IMG/VR virus record: IMGVR_UViG_3300034418_003025
Span: 1 to 30,346 of that record
Reading direction: 5' to 3' (one strand)
Length of the DNA stretch: 30,346 nt
DNA from: a virus
Made by a program: the position numbers and the translations under genes. Shown piece after piece: positions 15,219-21,879 of this stretch (position 1 is its first letter; each line of letters starts with the position of its first letter). Under the pieces are notes generated by a model that worked only from the letters and a program-made list of their open reading frames with translations, was not told where the DNA came from and did not search any database.

Positions 15219-16501
15219 ATAACACTATTATAGCACATAGAGCAGATGACTCTATTTCTTTATTTATTAATGGCGAACACTTTTCTCATGTATATGACAG
15301 CATAGAAGATGCACGAGAAGAGTTTAAGTACATTATGTCTGTTAAGGCAGACCCTACAGATGAATCTGTAGCAGAGTTAACCCATAGGTTTTCTCCTAAA
15401 TATAAACAACAAGTAATAGATTTACTTGAGAAGAATAAAAATGGAGATTACTTTATTAAAGGTGTTAACTACCCGTTACCTACTGCTCTAATGATTAGAA
15501 TTAAAGATCAACTAGAAGAGGGGTTACCTGTACATAACTTGGTAAACTTCTTTAAGTGGCTTTGTCTTAATCCTGATGAGCATGTTAGAGAGTCTTTGTT
15601 TCGTTTTATGGAAACTTTTAATATGCCTATTACTGATATGGGTTACTTTATTGGTTATAAAAGCGTAGCGTGGGCAGGCCAGAAAGAAAAAGTATTTGCG
15701 GAGACAATCTGCCATGCTTACATTTCTAAGAAAGCTAACAATGAAGATCCTAAAGATGTATTGATTTATCAAAACATTACTATACTAGAAGACGGCAGTA
15801 TAGACCCTGTAGTGGATTCTTACTTTACTTTGGACAGTTCTACTGTAGATGACGTTTCAGAGCATTTAAAAGAGCTGTATGTAACTACAAATAGGGTTGA
15901 GGTGTCTCCTTACGAGTATGCTTTACTCAGTGAAGAGGATAGAGACAATCTTATTGAAGAAGATGGTTGCTATTATAAGGAGGAAGAAGTAGATCTTACT
16001 CCTAATTATCTAGGTAATGCAGAAGAGTTATTTCCTAAAGTAAATGAGTTATTTAACAAAGACGAGAATGATTTTACTGATTGGCATACTAGAAAGTCTT
16101 CTATTAAATTAGGTACTCCTAGTCAACTAGATAGAGATAAGTGTGACAATGACGAAACTGTTAGTTGTTCTAGCGGGCTACATGTGGGCGCTCCTGGATA
16201 TGTTTCTAAGTTTGGAGGTAGTGAAAGTGTTATACTAGCTTGCCTAGTAAACCCTATGAATGTAGTAGCAGTTCCTTTTGATTATGAATGGCAAAAGCTA
16301 AGATGCTGTGAGTATCTTCCTTATGCTATTTGTGAATTTAAGGAGGGTAAAATTTCAGAGATTGAAACTAAATACTTTGAAGATGACTACTCTGAGATTC
16401 AATTAGAGGAACTTAACAGTAAACTTAAGGACTTACCTGCTGAAGAGGATCAAGATCAAGTATCTATTCTTGAGGACAGGATTGTGCTTTGTAATAAATA
16501 A
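15215..16501 (+). CDS. rIIB: rIIB-like protein
   Basis: This 428-residue, acidic protein resembles phage rIIB proteins. An N-terminal part has charged helices. A central block (about 100-160) contains 'LVNFFKWLCLNPDEHVRESLFRFMETFNMPITDMGYFIGYKSV'-type sequence, the conserved region I associate with rIIB (W-x-x-x-L-x-x-N-P, then T-x-x-G-x-x-x-x-Y-K). A C-terminal part has 'SSGLHVGAPGYVSKFGG' (about 321-337). In T4-like phages, rIIB acts with rIIA in lysis control and exclusion resistance. It overlaps rIIA by 4 bases and is the last gene before a strong terminator, so it ends this transcription unit. No membrane segment is seen. Confidence 0.85.
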   Translation: MNNTIIAHRADDSISLFINGEHFSHVYDSIEDAREEFKYIMSVKADPTDESVAELTHRFSPKYKQQVIDLLEKNKNGDYFIKGVNYPLPTALMIRIKDQLEEGLPVHNLVNFFKWLCLNPDEHVRESLFRFMETFNMPITDMGYFIGYKSVAWAGQKEKVFAETICHAYISKKANNEDPKDVLIYQNITILEDGSIDPVVDSYFTLDSSTVDDVSEHLKELYVTTNRVEVSPYEYALLSEEDRDNLIEEDGCYYKEEEVDLTPNYLGNAEELFPKVNELFNKDENDFTDWHTRKSSIKLGTPSQLDRDKCDNDETVSCSSGLHVGAPGYVSKFGGSESVILACLVNPMNVVAVPFDYEWQKLRCCEYLPYAICEFKEGKISEIETKYFEDDYSEIQLEELNSKLKDLPAEEDQDQVSILEDRIVLCNK

Positions 16502-16533
16502 AAGAAAGGGGGAGTTACGTCCCCCTCTTTTTT
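16502..16533 (+). terminator. Intrinsic terminator after the rIIB-like gene
   Basis: GGGGGA (16508-16513) pairs with TCCCCC (16520-16525) around the loop GTTACG. An extra A-T pair and flanking A/T pairs extend the stem, which is followed by a run of T with one early C. It begins directly at the stop codon of the rIIB-like gene and separates the replication unit from the ribonucleotide reductase unit. Confidence 0.88.
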
Positions 16534-16540
16534 ATCTTTG
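16533..16540 (+). promoter_or_regulatory. Probable Bacteroidetes-type -7 promoter element (TATCTTTG)
   Basis: TATCTTTG fits TAnnTTTG exactly and lies just downstream of a strong terminator and 23 bases before the ATG of the ribonucleotide reductase gene. That is where a new promoter is needed. The expected -33 TTG/TTTG box is absent, because that position falls inside the terminator stem. Either the promoter is weak or a phage factor or polymerase assists it. If used, the leader would be only about 15-18 bases. Confidence 0.4.
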
Positions 16541-16563
16541 TTTCCCTTTTTTTAAATATCAAT

Positions 16564-19095
16564 ATGAATTATCAAGAAGCACTAAAAGCTGCCAAAGAAT
16601 ACTATGGCGGAGAGGAACTTGCGGCCTCTGTATTTTTAAATAAATACGCAGTTAAAAACCCAAGTGGGGAGTATGAAGAAGATACTCCTGATAAAATGCA
16701 CAGAAGACTTTCTAAAGAGTTTTACTCAGAAATAAAAGAGTGTTCTATAAAAAGTAAATACTTTTCAGATGAAGAATCTGTGTATGAGTTATTTAAAGAT
16801 TTTAAATATGTAGTACCTCAAGGCTCTATAATGAGCCAACTAGGACATCCGTATTCTACTGGTAGTTTAAGTAACTGTTTTGTAGTAGGAACTCCTTATG
16901 ACTCTTATGCAGGTATACTACAAAAAGATCAAGAATTAGTACAGCTAATGAAACGTAGAGGTGGAGTAGGAATTGATATTTCTACATTGAGACCTGATAC
17001 TACTCCTGTGAAAAATGCAGCAGGATCTTCTACAGGGGCTGTTAGTTTTATGCATAGATTCTCTAACACAACAAGAGAAGTTGCACAGAATGGCCGTAGA
17101 GGAGCATTGATGATATCTATGGATATTAATCACCCTGATGTATTAGACTTTATTAAGATTAAAAGAGACCTAACCCAAGTAACAGGTGCAAACATCTCTA
17201 TTAAACTTAATGATGAGTTTATGAAAGCAGTCGAAGAGGATAAAGATTATATCTTACGATTTCCTTGTGACGCTGAAGTTCCTAACTATGTAGTTGATTA
17301 CGATAAATTACTTGAAATCAATACAGATGAGGATACTGTACATATCAGAAGAATTAAAGCAAGAGAATATTGGGATGAAATAATCAAGTCTGCACATGGT
17401 GTAGCAGAACCTGGATTAATGTTTTGGGATAATATGGTTAACTATTCTCCTGATGGAGTATATCATCAGTATAGACAAGTTACTACTAATCCTTGTAGTG
17501 AGATAGCTATGCAGCCATATGATGCTTGTAGGTTAATCTGTATGAACTTATTTTCTGTAGTCGAAGAGCCTTTTACTATATACTCTGAGATTAATTATGA
17601 TTTGTTATATGACATAGCATATAGAATGCAGCTATTAGCAGATACTGTAGTAGACTTAGAGGTAAATAAGATTGTAAAAATCTTAGATAAAATAGAAGAA
17701 GACCCAGAGCCAGAGGAAGTTAAATATACTGAGTTTAATCTTTGGAAAAAAGTTTTAGAGACTGCACAAAATTCTCGAAGAACAGGTACTGGCTTTACTG
17801 CATTAGGAGATATGATTGCTGCCTTAGGGTTAAAGTATGATTCTCCAGAAGCAATGAAGGTAATTGAAAAGGTTATGCGTACTAAACTTAGAGCAGAATT
17901 AAATGCATCTATAGATTTAGCTAAAGAAAATGGTCCTTTTGAAGGTTGGAACCCTTCTCTTGAGGTAGAAGCTTCAGAAGATCCTAATAGTTTTTATCAT
18001 ACTATTTGTACTGAGTTCCCTGTAGAGTGGGTAAGGATGTTAGAGAATGGTAGAAGAAATGTATCTTGGTCTACTGTTGCCCCTACAGGTACAGTGTCTT
18101 TAATGACTCAAACTACTTCAGGACTTGAGCCTTTATTTATGGCGTATTATATGCGACGTAAGAAAGTTAATCCTAACGATGAAGATTCACGAGTAGATTT
18201 TACAGATCAAAATGGAGATACTTGGCAAGAATTTCCAGTTTTACATCCTAAGTTTAAAGAGTGGATTACAATTAATGTAGACGAATCAACGGCTAAACCA
18301 ATTGAGGACTACTCTGAGGCTGAACTTAAAGAGTTATTTGAAAAGTCTCCTTGGTATAAATCTACAGCTAATGACATTGATTGGATTCAAAGAGTAGAGA
18401 TTCAAGGTCTTATACAGAAGTACATTACTCATAGTATTTCTTCTACTATTAATTTACCTAATGATGTAAAAGAAGAAGAGGTATCTGAGATTTACTTGGA
18501 GTCATGGCATAAGGGATTAAAAGGAATTACTGTTTACAGAGATGGATCTAGAAGTGGAGTGCTAGTATCTAGCGATTCTTCTCCTGAATCATTTAAGTAT
18601 AGTGATGCTCCTAAACGTCCTAAGTGCCTGCCTGTAGATATTTATACTACTGTTAGTAAGGGCAAGAAGTGGAATGTAATTGTAGGACTTTATGATAGTA
18701 TTCCTTATGAAGTCTTTGCCATAGAACACTTTACTAATAAAGAAAAAGGTGAGCTATGTAAAGTCAGCAGAGGGCATTATGATTTAGTACAAGGAGAAGA
18801 ATTAATTTTAGAAAATATAACATCTAAGATGACCGCTGAGGAAGATGCTTTAACTAGAATGGTATCTACTGCATTAAGACATGGGGCTGATATTACTTTT
18901 ATAGTAGAGCAGCTTAATAAGTCTTTTGGAGATATTACTTCTTTTGGAAAAGCAACAGCCAGAATCCTTAAAAAATATGCTGATCCTGCCTTACTAAATA
19001 AAGGAGTTACCTGCAATGAATGTGGGTCTTCTAATGTAGTATTTGAAGAGGGTTGCTATAATTGCAAGGACTGCGGGGCATCTGGGTGCTCTTAA
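16564..19095 (+). CDS. nrdJ: Class II (adenosylcobalamin-dependent) ribonucleotide reductase
   Basis: This enzyme reduces ribonucleotides to deoxyribonucleotides for DNA synthesis. The 843-residue chain has the catalytic set: C105 in GSLSNCF, N309-P-C311-S-E313, and C322 in ACRLICMNL. It also has 'RRGGVGIDIS' (131-140), 'RTGTGFTALGDMIAALG' and 'APTGTVSLM'. No ATP-cone precedes the barrel. The opening 'LAASVFLNKYAVKN...EDTPDKMHRRL' is typical of B12-dependent NrdJ, and no radical-generating NrdB gene is nearby, supporting class II. The last ~29 residues form a Cys-rich tail (C-x-x-C...C-x-x-C-x-x-x-x-C) resembling a zinc ribbon or redox tail used to regenerate the active-site disulfide. The enzyme would depend on host cobalamin. 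It leads the second + strand unit. Confidence 0.94.
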   Translation: MNYQEALKAAKEYYGGEELAASVFLNKYAVKNPSGEYEEDTPDKMHRRLSKEFYSEIKECSIKSKYFSDEESVYELFKDFKYVVPQGSIMSQLGHPYSTGSLSNCFVVGTPYDSYAGILQKDQELVQLMKRRGGVGIDISTLRPDTTPVKNAAGSSTGAVSFMHRFSNTTREVAQNGRRGALMISMDINHPDVLDFIKIKRDLTQVTGANISIKLNDEFMKAVEEDKDYILRFPCDAEVPNYVVDYDKLLEINTDEDTVHIRRIKAREYWDEIIKSAHGVAEPGLMFWDNMVNYSPDGVYHQYRQVTTNPCSEIAMQPYDACRLICMNLFSVVEEPFTIYSEINYDLLYDIAYRMQLLADTVVDLEVNKIVKILDKIEEDPEPEEVKYTEFNLWKKVLETAQNSRRTGTGFTALGDMIAALGLKYDSPEAMKVIEKVMRTKLRAELNASIDLAKENGPFEGWNPSLEVEASEDPNSFYHTICTEFPVEWVRMLENGRRNVSWSTVAPTGTVSLMTQTTSGLEPLFMAYYMRRKKVNPNDEDSRVDFTDQNGDTWQEFPVLHPKFKEWITINVDESTAKPIEDYSEAELKELFEKSPWYKSTANDIDWIQRVEIQGLIQKYITHSISSTINLPNDVKEEEVSEIYLESWHKGLKGITVYRDGSRSGVLVSSDSSPESFKYSDAPKRPKCLPVDIYTTVSKGKKWNVIVGLYDSIPYEVFAIEHFTNKEKGELCKVSRGHYDLVQGEELILENITSKMTAEEDALTRMVSTALRHGADITFIVEQLNKSFGDITSFGKATARILKKYADPALLNKGVTCNECGSSNVVFEEGCYNCKDCGASGCS

Positions 19096-19097
19096 CT

Positions 19098-19601
19098 ATG
19101 AAAACAAAAAAGAGAACTCCTACGGGAGAAGCAGAATTATTTAGAGCTATATGGGGAGAACGTCCCCATATATGCACTAATTGTAAAGTTCCCTTAGGGG
19201 AAGAGGCTAAAACATTTTTCTTTTCTCATATAAAAGGTAAAGGAGCTTATCCAGAATTAAGGCTAGACAAAGAAAATATTCAGTTACTTTGTTGGCAATG
19301 TCATACAGAATATGACCATGGCTCTAGAGAAAAATATGAGAGTAGAAAAGACATTAACCTAGGTAAAGAAGTAGTAGATGATGTTAACTATAGAGGATTC
19401 TATTTTGCCTCATGTGACATGTTAGCGAATATTGTATTGCAGATGTCGGGAGAATATTTTACCAAACAAGAAATACATCTACTTAATAAACAAAACACAA
19501 ATACTCAAACTACTAAAGATTTTACTAATCAAGAATGGGAAACATTCTTAGAAGGAGTTAGCGAGTACTGGGAAAGTAAATTAAATATAAACATATTTTA
19601 A
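19098..19601 (+). CDS. HNH-type nuclease domain protein
   Basis: This 167-residue protein starts at ATG 19098, two bases after the reductase stop. An in-frame ATG at 19062 lies inside the reductase gene and is not favoured. The N-terminal domain shows C26-x-x-C29, H44 (FSHIKGKGAYPELR), N60 and then C65-x-x-C68-H69. This is an HNH treble-clef core with two zinc-binding Cys pairs, as in many phage endonucleases. The C-terminal half (about 85-167) is helical and unknown. It could be a free-standing homing endonuclease inserted behind the reductase gene, or a recombination or replication nuclease. The residue layout SH...KG...N...C..CH is close to an unnamed phage family. Nuclease fold is likely; biological role is uncertain. 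Confidence 0.75.
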   Translation: MKTKKRTPTGEAELFRAIWGERPHICTNCKVPLGEEAKTFFFSHIKGKGAYPELRLDKENIQLLCWQCHTEYDHGSREKYESRKDINLGKEVVDDVNYRGFYFASCDMLANIVLQMSGEYFTKQEIHLLNKQNTNTQTTKDFTNQEWETFLEGVSEYWESKLNINIF

Positions 19602-19602
19602 A

Positions 19603-19929
19603 ATGGATTTTAACGAATATCAAAAGAAAGCAGTAAAAACTGCCGTGTATCATAAAGCTCACCAGATTATTTATCCTGCACTAGGACTAGGTAATGAAGC
19701 AGGTGAAGTTTTAGGAAAAGTAAAAAAGGTATTAAGAGACAACGATGGACTATTTACAGATGATCAGGTTTCTAAAATAGCTGATGAAGTAGGAGATGTT
19801 CTATGGTACATGGCAGCATTGTGTAGAGACTTAGGTGTGAACCTTGAAGACATTGCTCAAAAGAACCTAGACAAACTAGAGGATCGTAAAAATAGAAATG
19901 TTCTAAAAGGAAGTGGAGACTCAAGATAA
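19603..19929 (+). CDS. MazG-like nucleotide pyrophosphohydrolase
   Basis: This 108-residue all-alpha NTP pyrophosphatase carries the metal-binding motifs GNEAGEVLGKVKK (E32, E35) and DEVGDVLWYM (E62, D65), the E-x-x-E ... E-x-x-D signature of the MazG/dUTPase-like superfamily. Such enzymes hydrolyse non-canonical or regulatory nucleotides to monophosphates. In phages they are thought to clean the nucleotide pool or lower host alarmone levels. The single-domain length is normal. It begins two bases after the HNH stop, within the same unit as the ribonucleotide reductase, so a nucleotide metabolism role fits. The exact substrate cannot be read from the sequence. Confidence 0.9.
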   Translation: MDFNEYQKKAVKTAVYHKAHQIIYPALGLGNEAGEVLGKVKKVLRDNDGLFTDDQVSKIADEVGDVLWYMAALCRDLGVNLEDIAQKNLDKLEDRKNRNVLKGSGDSR

Positions 19930-19964
19930 ATAAAATTGTTAAAGATTAAGAAATTAAATAAATT

Positions 19965-20288
19965 ATGAAAAATATAATTACATCAATTAAAGAGCTAATA
20001 AAAGGAATATCTATTAAATTTTATAAGGTTAGACTAAGTGTTAAAGTAGTAAAATATGAAAAAGATATTAAGCATATAAAGTACTTTAGAATGTCTGAAA
20101 GAGACTACGGAAAAAGGTTACTTTATATAGTTACTTTAAACGATGAAAAGTATACTTACGAACATGATTATGTTTATAATATGCTAATTGATAAATATAA
20201 AAAGAAGGATTGTTGGAAAACATATAAGTATTACTCTAATACAAATAATATTCCTAAAGATGCTTTAAAGTATGTTTCCAAGATATGA
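19965..20288 (+). CDS. Hypothetical basic protein
   Basis: This 107-residue product is rich in Lys, Tyr and Ile, strongly basic, with no recognised motif, signal peptide or membrane helix. The gene is among the most AT-rich in the window and follows a 35-base AT-rich gap. Its stop overlaps the next start by 4 bases (ATGA), which supports real translation within the small-gene run. Nucleic acid binding is conceivable from charge alone. Confidence 0.6.
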   Translation: MKNIITSIKELIKGISIKFYKVRLSVKVVKYEKDIKHIKYFRMSERDYGKRLLYIVTLNDEKYTYEHDYVYNMLIDKYKKKDCWKTYKYYSNTNNIPKDALKYVSKI

Positions 20289-20491
20289 AAGTAAAGGAGA
20301 AAGTAAAAAGTATTATAGATGCCCAACAAGATAAAGGTTTATCTAAGTATGGTGTTTACGTCGATGACGCTGACTTAACTGCAGAAGAGTGGATTGAACA
20401 TGCCCAAGAAGAGTTAGCAGATATGCTGGTATACTTGGAGTGTCTTAAAAGAAAAATTTCAAAACGATTAATTGATATATTAGATGAGTGA
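20285..20491 (+). CDS. Short MazG-like / all-alpha pyrophosphohydrolase-type protein
   Basis: This 68-residue protein contains 'KYGVY' and then 'EEWIEHAQEELADMLVYLE' at 34-52. The helix E38...E42-E43...D46 matches the second metal-binding helix of all-alpha NTP pyrophosphatases. Small phage proteins with 'YG...W..HA.EE..D...YL' are common and unnamed. It is too short for a full MazG domain and may work as an oligomer or no longer be catalytic. It is joined by 4-base and 8-base overlaps to its neighbours. Confidence 0.68.
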   Translation: MKVKEKVKSIIDAQQDKGLSKYGVYVDDADLTAEEWIEHAQEELADMLVYLECLKRKISKRLIDILDE

Positions 20492-20585
20492 GTTAATAGC
20501 AGTAGGAGGAATGAGTTTAGTAATCTTTGTATTACTAGTTGCATTTTGTGCATTACTTTATATGGTGTTTTATTATGAAGACTGA
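20484..20585 (+). CDS. 33-residue single-span membrane peptide
   Basis: ATG 20484 opens a 33-codon frame that overlaps the previous stop by 8 bases and the next gene's ATG (20575) by 11. About residues 11-30 (SLVIFVLLVAFCALLYMVFY) form one strong transmembrane helix, with a short N-terminal segment and an acidic end (YED). It fills the gap between two coupled genes exactly, which favours a real gene. It could be a small holin-like, host-membrane or rII-associated peptide; the sequence does not decide. Confidence 0.6.
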   Translation: MSELIAVGGMSLVIFVLLVAFCALLYMVFYYED

Positions 20586-20850
20586 GTTATCAAAGCAACA
20601 ATCAGAGCTTATTGTAATTATAGGACTAATGACAGCAATTCGTGAACTAACTCATTGCTATAAAGAAGACACTAGCTATACAAACAAGTATATATTAAAT
20701 AACTCAGAAAGAGCTTTAAATCAAATGTTTAGGCATTTTGATAAGACGGAACTAAATCAAGATCCTTCTATAGATATTGTTGTAGATAAATTTATAAACT
20801 TGGCTACAGATATAAAAGAAGAGATTGAAGACATACTAGAAAATAATTAA
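20575..20850 (+). CDS. Hypothetical helical protein
   Basis: This protein has 91 residues from ATG 20575 (MKTELSKQQSELIVIIG). A TTG at 20539 would extend the frame, but only into the membrane-peptide gene with unlikely residues. It looks all-helical, with an acidic C-terminus (IKEEIEDILENN). No motif is recognised. The ATG overlaps the membrane peptide gene by 11 bases. Confidence 0.62.
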   Translation: MKTELSKQQSELIVIIGLMTAIRELTHCYKEDTSYTNKYILNNSERALNQMFRHFDKTELNQDPSIDIVVDKFINLATDIKEEIEDILENN

Positions 20851-20853
20851 AAG

Positions 20854-21291
20854 ATGGAAAAATTTACTACGTTAATCAATACTCGGACTAAGGAGTACAT
20901 TAATATAATTGGAAACGAAAAAGAATCTCAAGTAGTTATATCGGAAACTCCTGTATTTGTTAGTCCTGATACTGTGATTTCAGACTTAATAGTAAAGTAT
21001 CCTAACCTAAATACAACTGATATTGGGATTATAGACATTACTGTAGAAAGAAAAGGCTTTAGTAAGCCAGCAGGTATTATGGATAATAAGATGGCTATCT
21101 TTAAGTTTTCTAGTAGGATGGAGGACTGTCCTCTTTGTAATACTAGGTTAGAAGAAGATGCTGCATTAGTCATGGTAGCGGGTACTTCAGAGGGCAATGT
21201 AGCTACGGGTACTCCAGTGCATGTAGATTGTCTTATTCGCCATTCTGTTTACTATAAAGAAGATAAGTTAATAGCCGCTAGGGTGAAATAA
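20854..21291 (+). CDS. Hypothetical protein with a CxxC...HxxC zinc-binding motif
   Basis: This 145-residue protein has a beta-rich N-terminal two-thirds, followed by C92-P-L-C95 and, 27 residues later, H123-V-D-C126. That is a plausible treble-clef or zinc-ribbon site. The region between contains Gly/Ala-rich sequence (MVAGTSEGNVATGTP) that could form a loop. No catalytic signature is visible. It starts 3 bases after the preceding stop. A structural or nucleic-acid-binding zinc protein is possible. Confidence 0.65.
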   Translation: MEKFTTLINTRTKEYINIIGNEKESQVVISETPVFVSPDTVISDLIVKYPNLNTTDIGIIDITVERKGFSKPAGIMDNKMAIFKFSSRMEDCPLCNTRLEEDAALVMVAGTSEGNVATGTPVHVDCLIRHSVYYKEDKLIAARVK

Positions 21292-21313
21292 ATTAACTGT
21301 ATATTTGATAATT

Positions 21314-21457
21314 ATGCCTAACTTTTTATTAGAAATAGGAATTTATCCTGGAGTATTAATCGGAGTAAGAACTTACATTGAAAAGTCATATACTCAATAC
21401 GTTTTATATCTCCCTTTTATAGATATATGCCTTACAGTAGAAAATTCTAATTATTAA
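21314..21457 (+). CDS. Small conserved phage-type protein (47 residues)
   Basis: ATG 21314 starts a 47-codon frame. The pattern 'LEIGIYPGVLIGVRTY' followed by 'YVLYLPFIDICLTVE' resembles very small beta-hairpin proteins that I have seen in many Bacteroidetes and Bacillus phages, all without function. TATATTTG at 21300-21307 matches the Bacteroidetes -7 box, but it lies too close to this ATG to give it a leader and could instead serve the following genes. The next gene starts 4 bases after its stop. Confidence 0.6.
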   Translation: MPNFLLEIGIYPGVLIGVRTYIEKSYTQYVLYLPFIDICLTVENSNY

Positions 21458-21461
21458 ATTA

Positions 21462-21599
21462 ATGTCGCCAGAAGAATACGAAGAGTACAGACTAGCTATA
21501 GGTATGTGGAGAAGTTTCTACGGAGAGTTACCTGCTACCACAGATGAAATATTTAATTTTTATAAAAAAAATATAAATAATAATTATGAAAAAGTTTAA
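21462..21599 (+). CDS. Hypothetical 45-residue protein
   Basis: ATG 21462 opens a 45-codon frame (MSPEEYEEYRLAIGMWRSFY...). It has an acidic start, aromatic residues and a basic Asn/Lys-rich end. It overlaps the next gene by 14 bases and follows the previous gene by 4, so it fits the coupled small-gene run. No motif is recognised. Confidence 0.5.
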   Translation: MSPEEYEEYRLAIGMWRSFYGELPATTDEIFNFYKKNINNNYEKV

Positions 21600-21717
21600 A
21601 GTACATATGATGTATGACCCTAAAACAGGTAAGGGCTATAAGGCAAATAAACCTGCAGATCATACTCGAATGAAAGCAAAAGGATATACCCACACTAAAC
21701 CTAAAACTAAAAAGTAG
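21586..21717 (+). CDS. Small basic phage protein (43 residues)
   Basis: ATG 21586 starts a 43-codon frame with TAG as stop. The sequence 'KVHMMYDPKTGKGYKANKP' and the end 'KGYTHTKPKTKK' resemble a recurrent tiny basic protein family in phages ('YDPKTG...A.....H..L..KGY.H'). With about a third of its residues Lys or Arg it probably contacts nucleic acid, but no function is established. Confidence 0.62.
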   Translation: MKKFKVHMMYDPKTGKGYKANKPADHTRMKAKGYTHTKPKTKK

Positions 21718-21719
21718 TT

Positions 21720-21842
21720 TTGTCTAAAAAGTTATCTAAGAGAACTAAGGAAAAACCTAGAGTTTTTAAAACTTTAGAGTCGCTTGAAATTCTATTAAAG
21801 GAAAAAGACAGTGACTTAAAAGAAAAGAAAGAGGGGCTTTGA
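21720..21842 (+). CDS. Possible 40-residue basic/acidic peptide with TTG start
   Basis: TTG 21720 begins a 40-codon frame ending TGA 21840-21842, two bases after the previous stop and directly merging into the terminator stem. The N-terminus is basic (MSKKLSKRTKEK) and the rest is a charged helix. Support comes from tight packing and exact termination at the hairpin. The TTG start keeps confidence moderate. Confidence 0.42.
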   Translation: MSKKLSKRTKEKPRVFKTLESLEILLKEKDSDLKEKKEGL

Positions 21843-21855
21843 CCCCCCTTTTTAA
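21826..21855 (+). terminator. Terminator between convergent units, probably active in both directions
   Basis: AAAGAGGGG (21828-21836) pairs with CCCCTTTTT (21845-21853, one G-T pair) around an 8-base loop. It is followed by AT-rich sequence on the + strand, and the - strand reads into CTTTCTTTTCTTTT. It lies between the last + strand small gene and the stop of the - strand giant gene (21880), where both transcripts must end. Confidence 0.8.
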
Positions 21856-21879
21856 CCATAGATTTATTGTCCGACGTAT

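Noticed and set aside
19062-19097. Upstream start of the HNH gene inside nrdJ
   Set aside because: It would overlap the Cys-rich reductase tail in another frame; ATG 19098 sits two bases after the reductase stop and gives a normal start.
20539-20574. TTG-initiated extension of the 91-residue gene
   Set aside because: The extra 12 residues lie wholly inside the membrane-peptide frame and are an unlikely N-terminus; ATG 20575 overlaps the upstream stop by only 11 bases, as in other coupled genes here.
21300-21307. TATATTTG as promoter of the 47-residue gene
   Set aside because: It matches the -7 consensus but lies 7 bases from the ATG and lacks a -33 box; such octamers are common by chance in AT-rich DNA, so it is mentioned only as a weak possibility for later genes.
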